A DNA stretch of 64,000 bases from Gorsachius magnificus. Taxonomy: Eukaryota > Chordata > Aves > Pelecaniformes > Ardeidae. The stretch covers positions 6,179,799-6,243,798 of the forward strand of contig CM067091.1 in the NCBI GenBank assembly GCA_034008185.1, in the 5' to 3' direction. The position numbers and the translations under genes are program-made. The notes under the pieces were generated by a model that worked only from the letters and a program-made list of their open reading frames with translations, made no database searches and was not told where the DNA came from. Shown here piece after piece: positions 25,734-37,329 of the stretch; positions within the stretch are counted from its first letter, which is position 1; every line of letters begins with the position of its first letter.

Positions 25734-28700
25734 GTCGGCCCCGCAGCCCGCCCGGGGTGGCCCTCGCTTTGCAGCGGGCTGGCAAGCACGGGGCGGGACG
25801 GGGTGGCCCTGTGCTGGCAGGGGGGCACCGGGGTGGCTGGGCCAGGGAGGGGGGGGCCGGGGTTCCGCTCGCGGCGTCTCGGGCGGAGCATGGGATCTCT
25901 CTGATGTCCCTGTCAACCCCAGAGGTCTGGGAAACGTCTTGCATCGCCTGGGGCTTTGCCATTTGGAGCCCAATGTGCAAAAGCGGAGTCCTGAGGGGTC
26001 TGGGGAGCTTTGCACGACCCCCCCGTCCGGCAATCGAGCCGGGCTGCAACTTCAGTGCACCAACCTGCTGAGTTTCGTGAGAAGTTGGGAATTGCCTCTG
26101 TTTGTAAGGCTTATTTTACTCTCCGAAAAAAAACCAAAACCAAAACATTTGCAGTTTTTCCTCTTGCTCCTGCATTCCCCTTCCCTCAGGTGTCCCTGGG
26201 GACAGCAGGATCACTCTGTGGCTCAGGGCTTTGCTTGCGGGGAGTCAGTGGCTCCCCAAATAGCCGTGCCACCTCTGCAGGGACGGTTACTCCTGACGTG
26301 GGCTGGAAGGTGGAAACCCCGAGACGAGTGGGTGGGAAAGACCCTGGCCAGCAGTGCTGCCAGGGAATCCCCGCCGGCACTCGTCCTGGGGTGAGCTGAA
26401 GCCTGAAATGGGCGCTTTGGAGCGGGCTGGGGGAAGGACGGCAGCGGTGGCGGTGCCTTAGACCTTGGCCACCGGCGTCTAGCAGGTAGCACGAAAACTC
26501 CAGGGGCTGGGACCTTCACACCCGCTGTGAAAGCACCTCAGTTTTTGTTCCTACGTGCTGTTGCAATAGGGTTTGCACCGCTGCGGGGCTCTCTGTTCAG
26601 CAGCAGCTCTGCTCTCCTCCGCGAAACTTCTTCAGGTTTTTCAGGACAAGGCAGGGTGGGATTTGGGGATCCTGTTGCCCTCCTTGCTGGAGCGTGGTGG
26701 CAGCTGGGTTCGCTTTCCTGGAGCAGGTCGGGCTGGGGATGGCTTGTGCCAAGGGGGTTGCGCTCGTGCGTCAGCTCCTCGCGTCAGCGGGGCCGAGCCC
26801 CGGTGCTGCTCTCGCCCCTGGTACGGCACAGGGACAGCCTCCTGCCCCACTTTTGGCAGGAGCAATGGTTACGAGGGGTAAACCCACTCTGTTGGGCAGC
26901 TGCGATGGTGTTTGTTTAACCTCGCCTTATCAGGAATGATTTTCCAACACCTGACTAAGCACTGGCACCAGTGGCAGGGGGCTCGCTGCTCGGCACACCC
27001 ATCTTCCCATTCCTGGGGGGTTAACTCCTTCCCTGTCTCTCCATCGAGACCTTCTGCCTGCCCTGTGCCGGCTGGAGCTTGGGAGCGGGTTGTGTGGCTG
27101 CTGGCGGTCGGAGCATCACCTCCATGCCTCAGTTTCCCCATCAGCGGAAGCAGGAGGTGAGGCACCAGCCGGAGGTGGCACAGCGAGGGTTAACTGCGGT
27201 GCCCCTGAGGATTGCTTAATGCAGCAAAACGTAATGAGCCTCTGCTAGGGATGATTACAATGTACCTTCAAAGGTCACCCTGAGCTGTCACCAAAAAGCA
27301 GTGGGGTGCCTTTGGGGTCAGAATTCCTGCCGTCTGCATCCCGTGGATTTGCCTGCTGGGGTCTCTCCATTGTTGTCCCTTCCTAGGGAGCCTCTTGGAG
27401 CACCGAAGAAGCTCTTTCTCCCCAAACCGTGAGTCAGTGCAGAACTAGCTCAGCACCCAGAGCAGTGATGGCACGAGCCTGCTCCTGCTGTCACCCCAGT
27501 CTTGCTTCCGTGGTGACTCGGGGCAGGAGCATCCCACGCGCTTGGAGCCTGCGGATGTGAGTGCCGCTCGCTTTGCTGGCTGCAGCCTGGTGCTGGCTGC
27601 CCGGCACGCCGTGACCCACTGCCTGGCACGTGGGGAGCGCATGGCCACGCCGACAGCTGCGGCATGGTCCCCTCGTGCAATCCCACCCCCCTCCCCACCC
27701 GGGAGAGGGTGCCAGGCTGTGCCCACCGCCTCCGTAGTAGTTTGGAGGCAGCTGGCAGGAGAAGGCACCCGCCGTCACCTGGGCTGTGCCTGGCTCCCGT
27801 TCTCGGGTATCTCTCCCAGATGGCAGCCCCGAGGCTCATCCCTTCACAGGGCACCGTGGAAAAGACCCCTGGGAGAAGCAGCTCCCTGCCCCATTGCCCC
27901 ACGGCTGGAGAGCGGGACGTGCCGTCCTGCCGTCGGCACCCCCAGTCGCGTGTGTCCGGGTACCCTCCTCCTGCTGCCGCTGTTCCCCCGTGACATGTCC
28001 CATCTCCCACGGGTGAATCCCGGTGGTGGGACCTTCACTGCCTCCTTGCCGCAGCCTCCTGGGCACGGTGTCAGGAGGCCAGGAGCGTGGCACATGGCGG
28101 GGGGAGAGCAGGTTTGGGGGCAGAGCTGCCTGTTGAGCATCGTTAATGGGCTGGAGGGTGCGTGTCCAGTTGTGCTATTGGTTTTGGAAGGCTTCTTGGT
28201 TCTGGAAGACGCCACTGGGTGCTGTGCTTGCTTTTCTCTGCCATGATGCTGTGGGTTTCCCATGCTTCCCCCAGCTGCGGGGCGAGCCCTGCCCACCTCA
28301 GGGGGCCTTCGGCCGTGGGTGGAGGAAGGAGATGTGGGGAAGGGAGGAAGCGGGTCACTGGGAATTGCCTTGGTGTGGCTGATGGGATGGGGGGAGCATC
28401 TGCAGGAGGGAGGAGGGCAATAAAATGAAGGTCATGCCTTTTCCCCCCGCCCAGGACAGCAGAAGCTGTGGGTCCTGTGTGGAGCCTTGCAGACGGTCCC
28501 CAGCGCAGCTCCTGCGTTGGCCGGTTCAACTGGGTGCTGCAGGAGCAGGGCTGCCCGCTTCCGAAGAGCATGTGGGCAGCACCCTGCTCTCCCTCCTGGG
28601 GCTGAGCCCTTTATTTTGGGTCCTGGGGGTGGGCAGGGGGGTCACACTTGCCTTGTGGTGCTGCCTTTGCCCGCAGCTGCTGGGTTGGGGTGCCTGGCTC

Positions 28701-31700
28701 CCTCTGTGTCCCAGCAGTGCAAGCGGGGGTGACGGGTGGCCGGTGCCTGCCCTGTGCCTGTTTTCCTGCCGCGTCTCCCCCTGCACCCGGAGCAAAGCAG
28801 GGTGCGGGTCTCCACTGGCCGGGCATCCCTCTGGATGGGCTGCGGGAGCTTTGCCGTGTCTGATGGGCATGGCTGCTGCTGCTCCCCGCTGGGTTTGCAC
28901 AGGGGATGTGTGCTATGAGATGGAGCCGAGTGGTCCTGGGCATCCTGGGGGGGCTGAGACCCTGCCCGCTCCTTGGGCGGGCAGATCCAGACCCTGGGCT
29001 CACATCCTGCCTGCACAGTTGGTGCTGGGCTCCTGTGCAGAAATCCCAGTGGAGGTGACCAAGTGCAGCCTGTGCTTGGGGACAAGTCCCAGCCTCACGG
29101 TGCCATCCCAGCTCCTGCTGGTGGAGGAACCCCAGGGGATTTCTGCAGGGAGAGGGAAGAGGGGGCTGGTGCTTCCCCACCTGGAGTGGGGGCCCTCAGC
29201 ACCTCCTCCGTGGAGGGCAGTGGGTGCTGCTGCCAGCACCTGTATCCGGAGCGTGGGTTGGAGGAAGTGATGCTGCGAGCGTTCGTCTGCCGAATGCCCT
29301 TTCTGCTGCCCCTGCCCTGTCTCAGTCCCAAGCAAGCACCCCGTGTCCCCCCTGCATCTGAGGGGTCTGCACACCAGCCCCCCCCCCCTCCCTTCCCCCC
29401 TCCCCAAGCCTGGGACCACTTCTTTTTTCCCAGCCCCAAACCAGGTTCTAGATTCTCTGTAGGTGTTTGGTAGGGGGATTAATTTAGCTCTCAGGGCTGA
29501 GTGCTGCATCCCCCCACCGCCTCCCCCTCTGCGGTTGGCACCCGTGGGTGCTGCTGTGATGGAGGTGGAGAAATTTCCCCTGCACCGCTGCAAGCTTGCA
29601 AGCTGGTGGGATGCTGCGGTGCAAAAGTGGGATGGGGGTGGATTCAGGCTCTGCTGCATCCCTGCATTTTGGCTTCAGGGCTGGCTGGGGGGGGTCCCCC
29701 ATGGGTGCTGAGCCACCCCTGCAGCGGGAGGGCTGGGAGGCTCCTGGTCCTGTTGTGCTCCAGATGGGGGGTTCTGCTTGCAGCATCCCCATCCCTGCCC
29801 CCGAGTGCACCCTGGTTGGGCGCAGCCAGCCCCCACCTGGCAACAGAGAGGAGAAAAATATCTGCTTGGGGAAAATACAGTGTGGGAACACTTGCCCTTC
29901 CCTGGGGAGGGGGGGAGATGGAGCTTGGGGGTGTCTGGAGCCGAAGCGGGTGCCTGGAGCGCCGAGCAGCAGCTGACCTGTAACCGGGTGGCTCGGTTCC
30001 GTCTTAACTCTGTTAACAGATTTGGGGAAGGAAAAAAAAAAAACAAACCAAACCACCAAAACTGGTGGAGACGTTTCTTGGCATTTTGTTAGTGGTGTTA
30101 CTGGGAACCCTGGGCGCCGTATTTATGCTGGTGATTGCAAACCGCAGCACCCGGCTGTAGCCGTGGCCATGCTGCTCCCGGGACCCGCTGCTGTCCCACG
30201 GGACCCCCAGGCTCCGCTTTCCCTGTGTTTTCCCATGGAGGTGGTAAGCCAAGACGTGGGAGCGAGGGCTGTCTCCGCTCTCCTGGCCGGCAATGCCGCG
30301 ACTCCGGTGTCCTGGCACGGTCCCCATCCTGTCACACCTCCTGGGGGTGCAGAGCAACACCCCTGCCTGATTTCATCAGGCGCTGCCTGGCCTGACGCAA
30401 GGGCGCGGGGGCGACGGCCGCGCGTCCCCGTGGCCCGGCGGGGTGGCTGCCTGAGTCACCCCTTCCGGTGCCGCCACGCTTGTCGCACCGGTGGCAGCTG
30501 CTCGTCCCGGGAATGCTCGGTGGCTCCTGTGCTGCCCCGGTGCTGGGCTAACGCCGCTGCTCTTTCCTCCCTAGGACACAGGGGTCAAGGTCCCCCGGCA
30601 GCTGGGGAAGGGCCCCAGCGCCTTCATCCCCCTGGGAGAGGTGAGAGCGGTGGGGGTGGTGGTGGGTGGGAGCATCCCTCCCTGCTGGGGGCCCCTCCCT
30701 GCCCTGGGTGGGGGGCACAGGGGGGCTGTCCCCAATTCCCCCGGGGGGGGGGGAAGGATCCCTATGTCCCCCACCCCAATTGCTAGCGCCCAGCCTGGGT
30801 GGGTGGGTGGGGGTGGGATGGGGAAGGGTCACCCAGCCTGGGGGTATCCCTGTGGCAGTGGGGGGGTGTCTTGTTTTGAAGGATGGGGGGAGCAGTTGTG
30901 TTGTTTCACCCTGGTGTTTTCTTGCCCCAAGACCCTGCCCGTGCCTCAGTTTCCCCACTGCTCCAAACACAGCTCTTCCCCCTGTGCTGCAAAGGCAGCC
31001 CCTCCACCCCCCCAAAAAAAACCTGTGCCCTGAAATCCCCGGGGCTCCCCATGCCGGGGCACCCTCAGCCCTATCTCTGCCCCCGGCCTCGGAGTCCCAG
31101 ATGGTTCCTTTGGTGCAGATAGTGCCGTGCTTTCGTCACCGCAGCAGGGGTGGGGAGGCCAGCGGGGGGCCGAGCCCCATCTCCTCCCCACTGCACACCA
31201 GCGCCCAAATAAACAACCCAACCCGCGTGGGCTGAGCCGACTGGGCTGTGCGGGGTCTGGCATGGAGCCCCCCCGACCCCCCCAGCCCCCCGAGACGGGC
31301 AGCGGGGCTCGCCGGCGGTGTCCATACCGGGCGGGGAGAAGGCTGGGCACCTCCAGCAGGGTGAGCACCCCATGCGGTGGGATGGGTGCTCCTGGGTGCT
31401 GGGGTCCTGCTGGCCAACGATGAGGGGGGGTGTGTGTGTGCGCCTTTCTCTAGGTTAGGGGGGGCTGTTGGGGAGAGTGAGGGGCTGCAGCACACAGCCC
31501 TTCACCTCCCTCCTTTCCCATCCCAGCAGATCCTGCAGGAGGGCACGGAGAGCAGCCGGCACCAGCTCCTCATCGAGGCCTGCGTCGCGGCGGGCAGAGT
31601 GGACAACATCACCACGGTCATGGGGCTGCACCCTCAGTATCTCAGCAGCTTCTGGAAGACCCAGTACCTCCTGCTGCGCATGGACGGGCCCCTGCCCTAC

Positions 31701-34580
31701 CACAAGCGCCACTACATCGCCATCATGGTGAGGATCGGGGGGTCCCTTGGGCTGGGGGGGTCCCCTGGGGGTACCTGTGGTCCCAGCACCTCTGCTGGGT
31801 TTTTGCCTGGAGGCAGGAAGGCGTTTGGGACCCCACAGATGGGTCCCCCTCTGAGCTGTGGTCCCCGAGGTTTGGAAGCCCCTTGGGGTTGGTCCTGTGG
31901 TGCCCACCCAGGGTACCGCAGCAAACCTCCCCTCCTGGGGGCCGGCATTGTTGGGGGGTGGGGGGGTGGGGAAGAGACCCCTGTCTGGATGGGAAGAGAC
32001 CCCTGTCTGGACTCTCATCCCCAGGGAAAACCCTCTACGGGCAATGCAGGGGGTGGCTCCCTGCCTTGGCTTCTCCAAGGGCTCGTAGCAGGGGTTTGGG
32101 GGGCCCCTGGCCAGTGCCAGGCGCTGACTGCCCAGCTCTCCCCGCAGGCAGCAGCCCGGCACCAGTGCTCCTACCTGGTGGGCTTGCACATGGGGGAGTT
32201 CCTGCAGGTGGGGGGCAACCCAGCGTGGCTGCAGGGGCTGCACTGTGCCCCCCAAAAACTCCGCAACCTCAATGAGATCAACAAGCTGCTGGCGCACCGG
32301 CCCTGGCTCATCACCAAGGAGCACATCGAGGTGAGAGCCGATGCTGCTGGCGCAGATCCCCCACCCCCAAAACACTCTGGTTTTGGGGGGGCTTGACCCC
32401 AGGAGCCACATCCCTGCTTGCACAACCCCCCACCAGGTTTAACTCTTTTGGGGCTGAGGGACCCCCTGAGCTGGAGGGCCAGGTCTGTGCTGCTCCCCAC
32501 GGGTGGGGAAGGGGTTCTTGTCCCCTGTGGCTGGGGACTATCCTGCCGACAGCGGTTGGTTTATGGGGGAGACACATCCCAAACACCCTCCCCATCTCCC
32601 TGCCCTTGGCTTACCCTGGCTCTGGGGTGTGGTGGGGGGTACGGCACGGCTGGCCGGGGGAGCTGGGGGGGGTGTCTCCAAGCCCATGTGCCTTGCAGGC
32701 TCTGCTGAAGACAGGGGAGAACAGTTGGTCACTGGCGGAGCTGGTGCAGGCCCTGGTGCTCCTCACCCACTACCACTCGCTCGCCTCCTTCGTTTTTGGC
32801 TGTGGCATCAACCCTGAGGAGGAGCAGGACGGGGGGCACAGCTGCCAGCCCCCCTCGCCCCACAGCGACAGCAGCCCTGCCTCTGACGACAGCATGGGGG
32901 GCTCCGGGGTAAGGGGGGGGGGGGGGCTTTTCCTTCTGGGGGTGCGGGGTGGGAAGAGTGGGGTGCTGGACTGTGTTCCAGGGCTTCCCCTGGGAATTGC
33001 TCCAAGGCTTTTTATTGGGAAGCGCAGATGCTTTAGGGCTGCACCGTAGCATCCTCTGCAGGGTTTCCTTGTCCGCCCCGTTCCTGGGATGAGGCACAGG
33101 GGCTGCTCCAAAGAGCATTTGCCTCTGGGTTTATCCTGCCCAGACCCTGTGGCAGCAGAGCTGAGAGCGGCTCCGTGCCGCTCTGGGCTGGCAACCCCTC
33201 TGCAGCCTTGCTCAACCTGGGGCGGGTTTGACCCTGCCCCCTGCTTTGCCAGGGTAAAGATGCTATGGAGGAGGTGGAGGTGCTGATGGAGAGGATGAAG
33301 CTGCTGCAGGAAAGCCAGCTGGAGGAGGAGGGCGTCACGCAGGAGGAGATGGCAACGCGTTTGGAGAAGACGGAGGTTTGCTGGTCGCTCCCTCGGGTGA
33401 GGAGGGGGGTGGCATGGGCCAGGGAAACCGGGGGGGGGGGGGGGGGAAGGAGCCGGAATGCCCGGAAGGAGCAGGATCAGGCCCCCGGCTGCAGGGCTGG
33501 CTCTGTCCAGGGTCACGCCGCATCGCTCACGGCCGCTCTGGTGGTGCCTTGTAGATATTGTGGATCACTCCCTGCAGTCCAATGTCCTCTGCTTCGTGGA
33601 GGACCCCGAGTTCGGCTACAAGGACTTCACGCGCAGGGGCGAGCAGGCGCCCCCCACTTTCCGTGCCCAGGTGGGTGCTTGTGGTCCCGCGCCAGCCGGA
33701 GGGGAAGGGGCGGCAGGTCCTGGTGTGGGGACAGCGGGGCTGTTCCCAGGGTAGTGGACAGTGGGGCTGATAGTTGTGGGGGCCAGGATGGCAGGGGGAG
33801 ACCCCAGCTTGTGTTCCTGGCTCCCTACCCCAGCATCCTTTCTCCAGCAGGATTACACCTGGGAGGACCATGGCTACTCCCTGATCAACCGCCTCTACCC
33901 TGACGTGGGGCAGCTCCTGGACGAGAAGTTCCAGGTCGTCTACAACCTGACGTACAACACCATCGCCATGCACTGCGGCGTGGACACCTCCATGCTGCGC
34001 AGGGCCATCTGGAACTACGTCCATTGCGTCTTCGGCATCCGGTAAGTCCCCGAGCCGCGGCTGGAGCCCGTCCTCTGCCTCGGGTAGAGCCCGTGAGTGG
34101 GTGCAGCCTGGGAGCCCGTGGCGCTCTCTTGGTGAGACTGTTGCTGCCGCTTAAGGCTAAGGCAAAGCAATGCTGTTGGGGGGCATAGCTCAGGTCTGGG
34201 AAGACCCCGGGGTGTGTGAATGGGCAGGGGTTGTACCTGGAGCAACGCGCCCTCCTCTCCCCCAGCTACGATGACTACGACTATGGGGAGGTGAATCAGC
34301 TCCTGGAGCGCAGCTTGAAGATCTACATCAAGACGGTGGCTTGCTACCCGGAGAAGACGACCAAGCGGATGTATACGCAGTTCTGGAGACACTTCAAGCA
34401 CTCAGAGAAGGTGCTGCCCCATCCCTTCCCCTCCCAGCAGGGCGTGGGGGTATGCTGAGCCCCCCATGCCCTGACCCTGCTCTCCCTGCGTAGGTGCACA
34501 TCAACCTGCTCTTGCTGGAGGCTCGGATGCAGGCGGCTCTGCTCTACGCCCTGAGAGCTGTCACCCGCTACATGACCTGA
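25689..34580 (+). CDS. SESN2: SESN2, sestrin 2 (frame broken once in exon 6)
   Basis: Secure exons: 30575-30640, 31530-31727, 32148-32330, 32699-32908, 33253-33396, 33555-33670, 33851-34041, 34266-34410, 34494-34580; exon 1 near 25689 is tentative. Sestrin 2 is a cytosolic stress-induced protein that binds leucine and inhibits GATOR2, lowering mTORC1 activity, and has an N-terminal alkylhydroperoxidase-like fold. Visible family features are [25 protein letters not shown] (the redox Cys, Tyr and a following His are kept), [56 protein letters not shown] (leucine-pocket threonines), [15 protein letters not shown] (the Asp pair reported to contact GATOR2), and the end [10 protein letters not shown]. 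The acidic ELEALMERM-like linker and the [18 protein letters not shown] segment favour SESN2 over SESN1 and SESN3. Length is about 461-484 residues depending on exon 1, close to human (480). As written, one base is missing in exon 6. Confidence 0.95.
25734..30574 (+). other. SESN2: SESN2 intron 1
   Basis: About 4.8 kb of GC-rich DNA from the tentative exon 1 to exon 2. Many long open frames on both strands reflect base composition. An in-frame TAG immediately precedes exon 2 (30572-30574), so exon 2 must be joined by splicing. Confidence 0.75.
30575..30640 (+). CDS. SESN2: SESN2 exon 2
   Basis: Encodes [19 protein letters not shown] and LGE, phase 0 on both sides. GPSAFIP is a hallmark of all three vertebrate sestrins. 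The acceptor is TCCTCCCTAG and the donor GAG|GTGAGA. Confidence 0.93.
31530..31727 (+). CDS. SESN2: SESN2 exon 3
   Basis: Sixty-six codons from [12 protein letters not shown] through [17 protein letters not shown] to HYIAIM. The acceptor region reads CCCAGCAG, a NAGNAG pair: using the first AG (exon from 31527) would add one glutamine. I chose 31530 because human has VLREG directly after the exon 2 end. The donor is ATG|GTGAGG. Confidence 0.96.
31969..32011. repeat. 22-bp tandem duplication in SESN2 intron 3
   Basis: Two copies of GGGAAGAGACCCCTGTCTGG, each followed by A (and T in the first), at 31969-31990 and 31991-32011. No function is apparent. Confidence 0.9.
32148..32330 (+). CDS. SESN2: SESN2 exon 4
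   Basis: Sixty-one codons from [19 protein letters not shown] to [20 protein letters not shown]. It holds the Cys, Tyr and His of the antioxidant site (human Cys125, Tyr127, His132). The acceptor is CCCGCAG and the donor GAG|GTGAGA. Confidence 0.97.
32699..32908 (+). CDS. SESN2: SESN2 exon 5
   Basis: Seventy codons from [20 protein letters not shown] to the acidic and serine-rich linker ending SMGGSG. The acceptor is CCTTGCAG and the donor GGG|GTAAGG, followed by a long G-run. Confidence 0.97.
33253..33396 (+). CDS. SESN2: SESN2 exon 6, with a one-base frame break
   Basis: Encodes [19 protein letters not shown], then [20 protein letters not shown] and TE in phase 0. After about 33375 the homologous frame switches: bases 33378-33396 read LLVAPS plus one G in the next frame, which joins exon 7 correctly, whereas the entering frame gives VCWSLPR and the wrong exit phase. 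Paralogues have ESLLV here, so one base appears lost between 33374 and 33378. The donor is TCGG|GTGAGG. Confidence 0.88.
33555..33670 (+). CDS. SESN2: SESN2 exon 7
   Basis: Completes an Asp codon and encodes [20 protein letters not shown], then [18 protein letters not shown]. It requires an entering phase of 1. The acceptor is CCTTGTAG and the donor CAG|GTGGGT. Confidence 0.95.
33851..34041 (+). CDS. SESN2: SESN2 exon 8
   Basis: Encodes [20 protein letters not shown], the leucine-pocket segment [20 protein letters not shown], and [11 protein letters not shown] plus two bases of an Arg codon. The acceptor reads TCCAGCAG, again a NAGNAG pair; DYTW directly after FRAQ matches other sestrins. 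The donor is CCG|GTAAGT. Confidence 0.97.
34266..34410 (+). CDS. SESN2: SESN2 exon 9
   Basis: Completes Arg and encodes [20 protein letters not shown] through [13 protein letters not shown] to WRHFKHSEK. The tandem Asp corresponds to human residues 406-407. The donor is AAG|GTGCTG. Confidence 0.97.
34494..34580 (+). CDS. SESN2: SESN2 exon 10, stop codon
   Basis: Encodes [20 protein letters not shown] and RAVTRYMT, then TGA at 34578-34580. It includes the pocket Glu of LLLLEARMQ (human Glu451). The acceptor is CTGCGTAG. Confidence 0.97.
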   Translation: MHINLLLLEARMQAALLYALRAVTRYMT

Positions 34581-35930
34581 CCAGCCTCTGCTCCCTCCTC
34601 CTCCTCCTCCTGCCCCAGGTTTGGGGGAAAGGCCAGGGGGGAGCTGGTACCCTAAAGACTTTGCTGGAATATTGTCTCCCCCCTTAAGGGGCCTGGAGCT
34701 GTGGAAGGAAAGGGGGGGATCCCAGGATCCCCAAGAAGCCGTCAGTGCTGAGAAGACCCTGGAGCTTGGCAGAGCTGGGGGTGCTCAACGGGTCTGTGCC
34801 TCTTTTTGAGGTGAGCCTGAACGAGGCCAAACCAGGGTGCCTTTGGGTGCTGCCTTCGCCACGTGGTGCTGGTGTGACACCTCTGTGCCATGTCCTGGCA
34901 CCAAGACTGCCGCTGTCGGGGATTGTCCTCATGCTGGAGATCGCCAGAGGGTATTGGGGGCTTTGCCCCTGCTTCTTGCGGGGGGTGTGTGTCTCATTGT
35001 GCTGGAAGATGTGCAGCTGCTGGTGGGGATGCTGCCCTGGCACCCCCTCCCCACCCTTGGTTTGCACCCAAGGAAGGCACCGCAGGAGCAGTGGGAAGGA
35101 TCTGGCCATCCCCTCGCCCAGTCGGGCAGCCCCCGGTGCCGCTCATTCCGAGCTGAGACCCCACCGTGTCAGGATCCATGTGGCGGGGGGGGAGAGGCTG
35201 CGGCTCCTCCCTGCCCTGGCCTGGGTGTTCCCACTGCCTTGGTGCCTGCTGTGATGTGGGGATGTCCCCTCCATGGCTGGGGGTGCCCGCAGCCCCTCAC
35301 TGCTCCTCCCCATGGACCCCGGCATGGCCGGACCCCAGCCCAGCCCTCGGATGGGGGCTGGCGGGGCTGCGGGAGGGCCCTAAGCCCCCTGCAATTTGGG
35401 ATGTGAAGTGCCTCTTAACCTTGGTCCTGGGGTGGGAGCAGGGTGAGGGTAGGAGTGCCTGCGGTGTGGTTTTGTGCCCTTTTTTATTATTTTTTTTTTA
35501 AATTTTTTTTTTTGCATCATTTTTCAGCCCCTGGCACCTCTCTGCTGCCTCAACCCTTGTGGGGGGGAGTGGGGCAGGGGGGCTGCCTGGGGCTGCCCTC
35601 CCTGCCTGCTGGGTGGGTGACAGGGTGGGATGTGGGGTGGCCGTAGCTTTACCCAGATGTGCCAGAGCATTTCCCAGTGGCGCGGGTCGCCGGGGAGGTG
35701 CCTGTTGGGGAGAGCCCCTGCTCCCGGCTCTGCTGGAGCCCGAGTCCAGGTCCAGCAGCATCGCCTGCCCCTCGGCCCCTCTTGGTTTGTCTCTGCTGAA
35801 CCATAGCTCCAGTTAAGTTATTTCTATATTTTTTTGGGTGTATTTACTCCTGACTGGGCATGGGGATGCCACTGTGACTTTGCTACAGATCCTGTTTGAA
35901 AAAAATAAAATGTTTGGTTTTTTTTTTTTT
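34581..35930 (+). other. SESN2: SESN2 3' UTR
   Basis: About 1.35 kb of non-coding sequence, GC-rich at first, with T-rich runs at about 35478-35513, ending after an AATAAA signal at 35904-35909 followed by a T/GT-rich stretch. Confidence 0.8.
35904..35909 (+). terminator. SESN2: SESN2 poly(A) signal
   Basis: A canonical AATAAA followed within 15 bases by a GTTTGGTTTTTTT downstream element, the only convincing cleavage signal after the SESN2 stop codon. Confidence 0.8.
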
Positions 35931-36576
35931 TCCTGCTTTTTCCAAGTGCCTCTGCAGGGCAGCAGCTTCCCCTTGCTCAGCCCCAGGGTCTGATCCTGCA
36001 TAGCACAGTGTGGGCTGGGGGTGTCCCACTGCTCTGGGGGTGGCCCTGGGTTGCCCAAGAGGGCACATGGGTGGGCCCATGCACTCCCCATTTGCCCGAG
36101 GGGGTGGGTTTGACTTCAGTGCACCCTCCTTGCAGCGACTGTTGGGTCCTCTCCTGGGTGTAGCACCCTCCTGGAAAGCCAGGATTTGGGACACTGACAC
36201 TCGCCCCAATGTGGGTGTCCTGTGGGAATCGGGTCCTGCTGCTGGGGTGGAGCTGAGCAGGCTGGGAGGGGGGGGGGTGAAGCCTCACTGGGGGCACCCC
36301 AGCCCTGCGATGTGGAGCCCAGCACTTATCAGGGTGCAGGCAGGAGCCCCTGGCAGCTGCTGATAAGATCCCTGCGCGGGGGCCACCCTGTCCCCACAGA
36401 CCGAGGTGCGTCCCTGCTCCACGTGCCCCAGCAGCAGCGAGGAGCCAAATCCTGGCTCTGGGGCTGCCCGGACCCCCCAGCCCGTGCAGACAGGTAGGAC
36501 CCACCGGAGCGGGCATGTGGGGCTTGGGCATGGTAAAGGTTTGCTGGGGGGTTGTAGGGCAGGAGCCTCTCTTTGC

Positions 36577-36625
36577 GGGGTCCCGCTGGGATGGCACCAG
36601 CGGTTCTGCTGCAAAGAGGGGAAAA
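36577..36625. repeat. 49-bp dispersed repeat, copy 1
   Basis: Identical base for base to 37330-37378. On the minus strand it reads as a pyrimidine tract ending TTTGCAG and then an open stretch encoding QNRWCHPSGTP, so it resembles a 3' splice site. Confidence 0.9.
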
Positions 36626-37329
36626 GTGCACGGGGGGAAAAGTGCTCTTGGGGCAGCTCAAAGGCACTGGGGAAACTGAGGCAGGAGGCCAGGTCTCCCT
36701 TGGCTTTGCTGGTCGTGCCAAAGTCCCCGTCCAGGCATCCCTGTCCAGATCCCCTTTGCATTGCCGGTGACTGCAGGGGGTTTTAGCAAATGTCTTTCAG
36801 AGGAGAGCAGCAAGCTGCAGGTAAGGGTTAGCTCAACACTTATGAGACACCAGAGAACCCCCTGGGGTACGGGGGGGGCCCTGCCTGCGCTAGCCGGGTT
36901 TCTGTGCGGCGTCAGCTGGGGCTGAGCAGTTTTCCTGCACTGAGTCACAGCCTCCAAATATTTCCCAGCCTGTTTTTCCAGCCCTGTCCGAGGAGGCTGA
37001 GCTGCCGACGGGTGCCTTCGGGCTGCGGAGAGAAGAGCAAAGCCCCCCTACCCCACCCCCAAGTGCTGTATTTTTAGGGTGTCACCGTGTAACACCCAGC
37101 CAGTGAGCAGACAACTCAGCAGTCCCTAAATTGGCCCCCCCAGCCCTTGCCAGGGCGACAGCTCCCTGCCCCAGCGGGCGGTGCGTTTATTCCCCCAAAA
37201 TACTGGGAATGGACACGGTGAGCTTATTTTTAAGTGAGTTTAGCATGATTTTAGGGAGGGTGCTTTGACATTTTTAATGCTAAGGGGCTTTTGTACCAAA
37301 TACATGGAGGGGTCCGGCTGCGGGGTCTC

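Noticed and set aside
24349..26394. A 681-codon open frame on the plus strand
   Set aside because: It runs through the 15-bp minisatellite and the SESN2 CpG island, where stop codons are rare for base-composition reasons. It shows no domain and overlaps other long frames on both strands.
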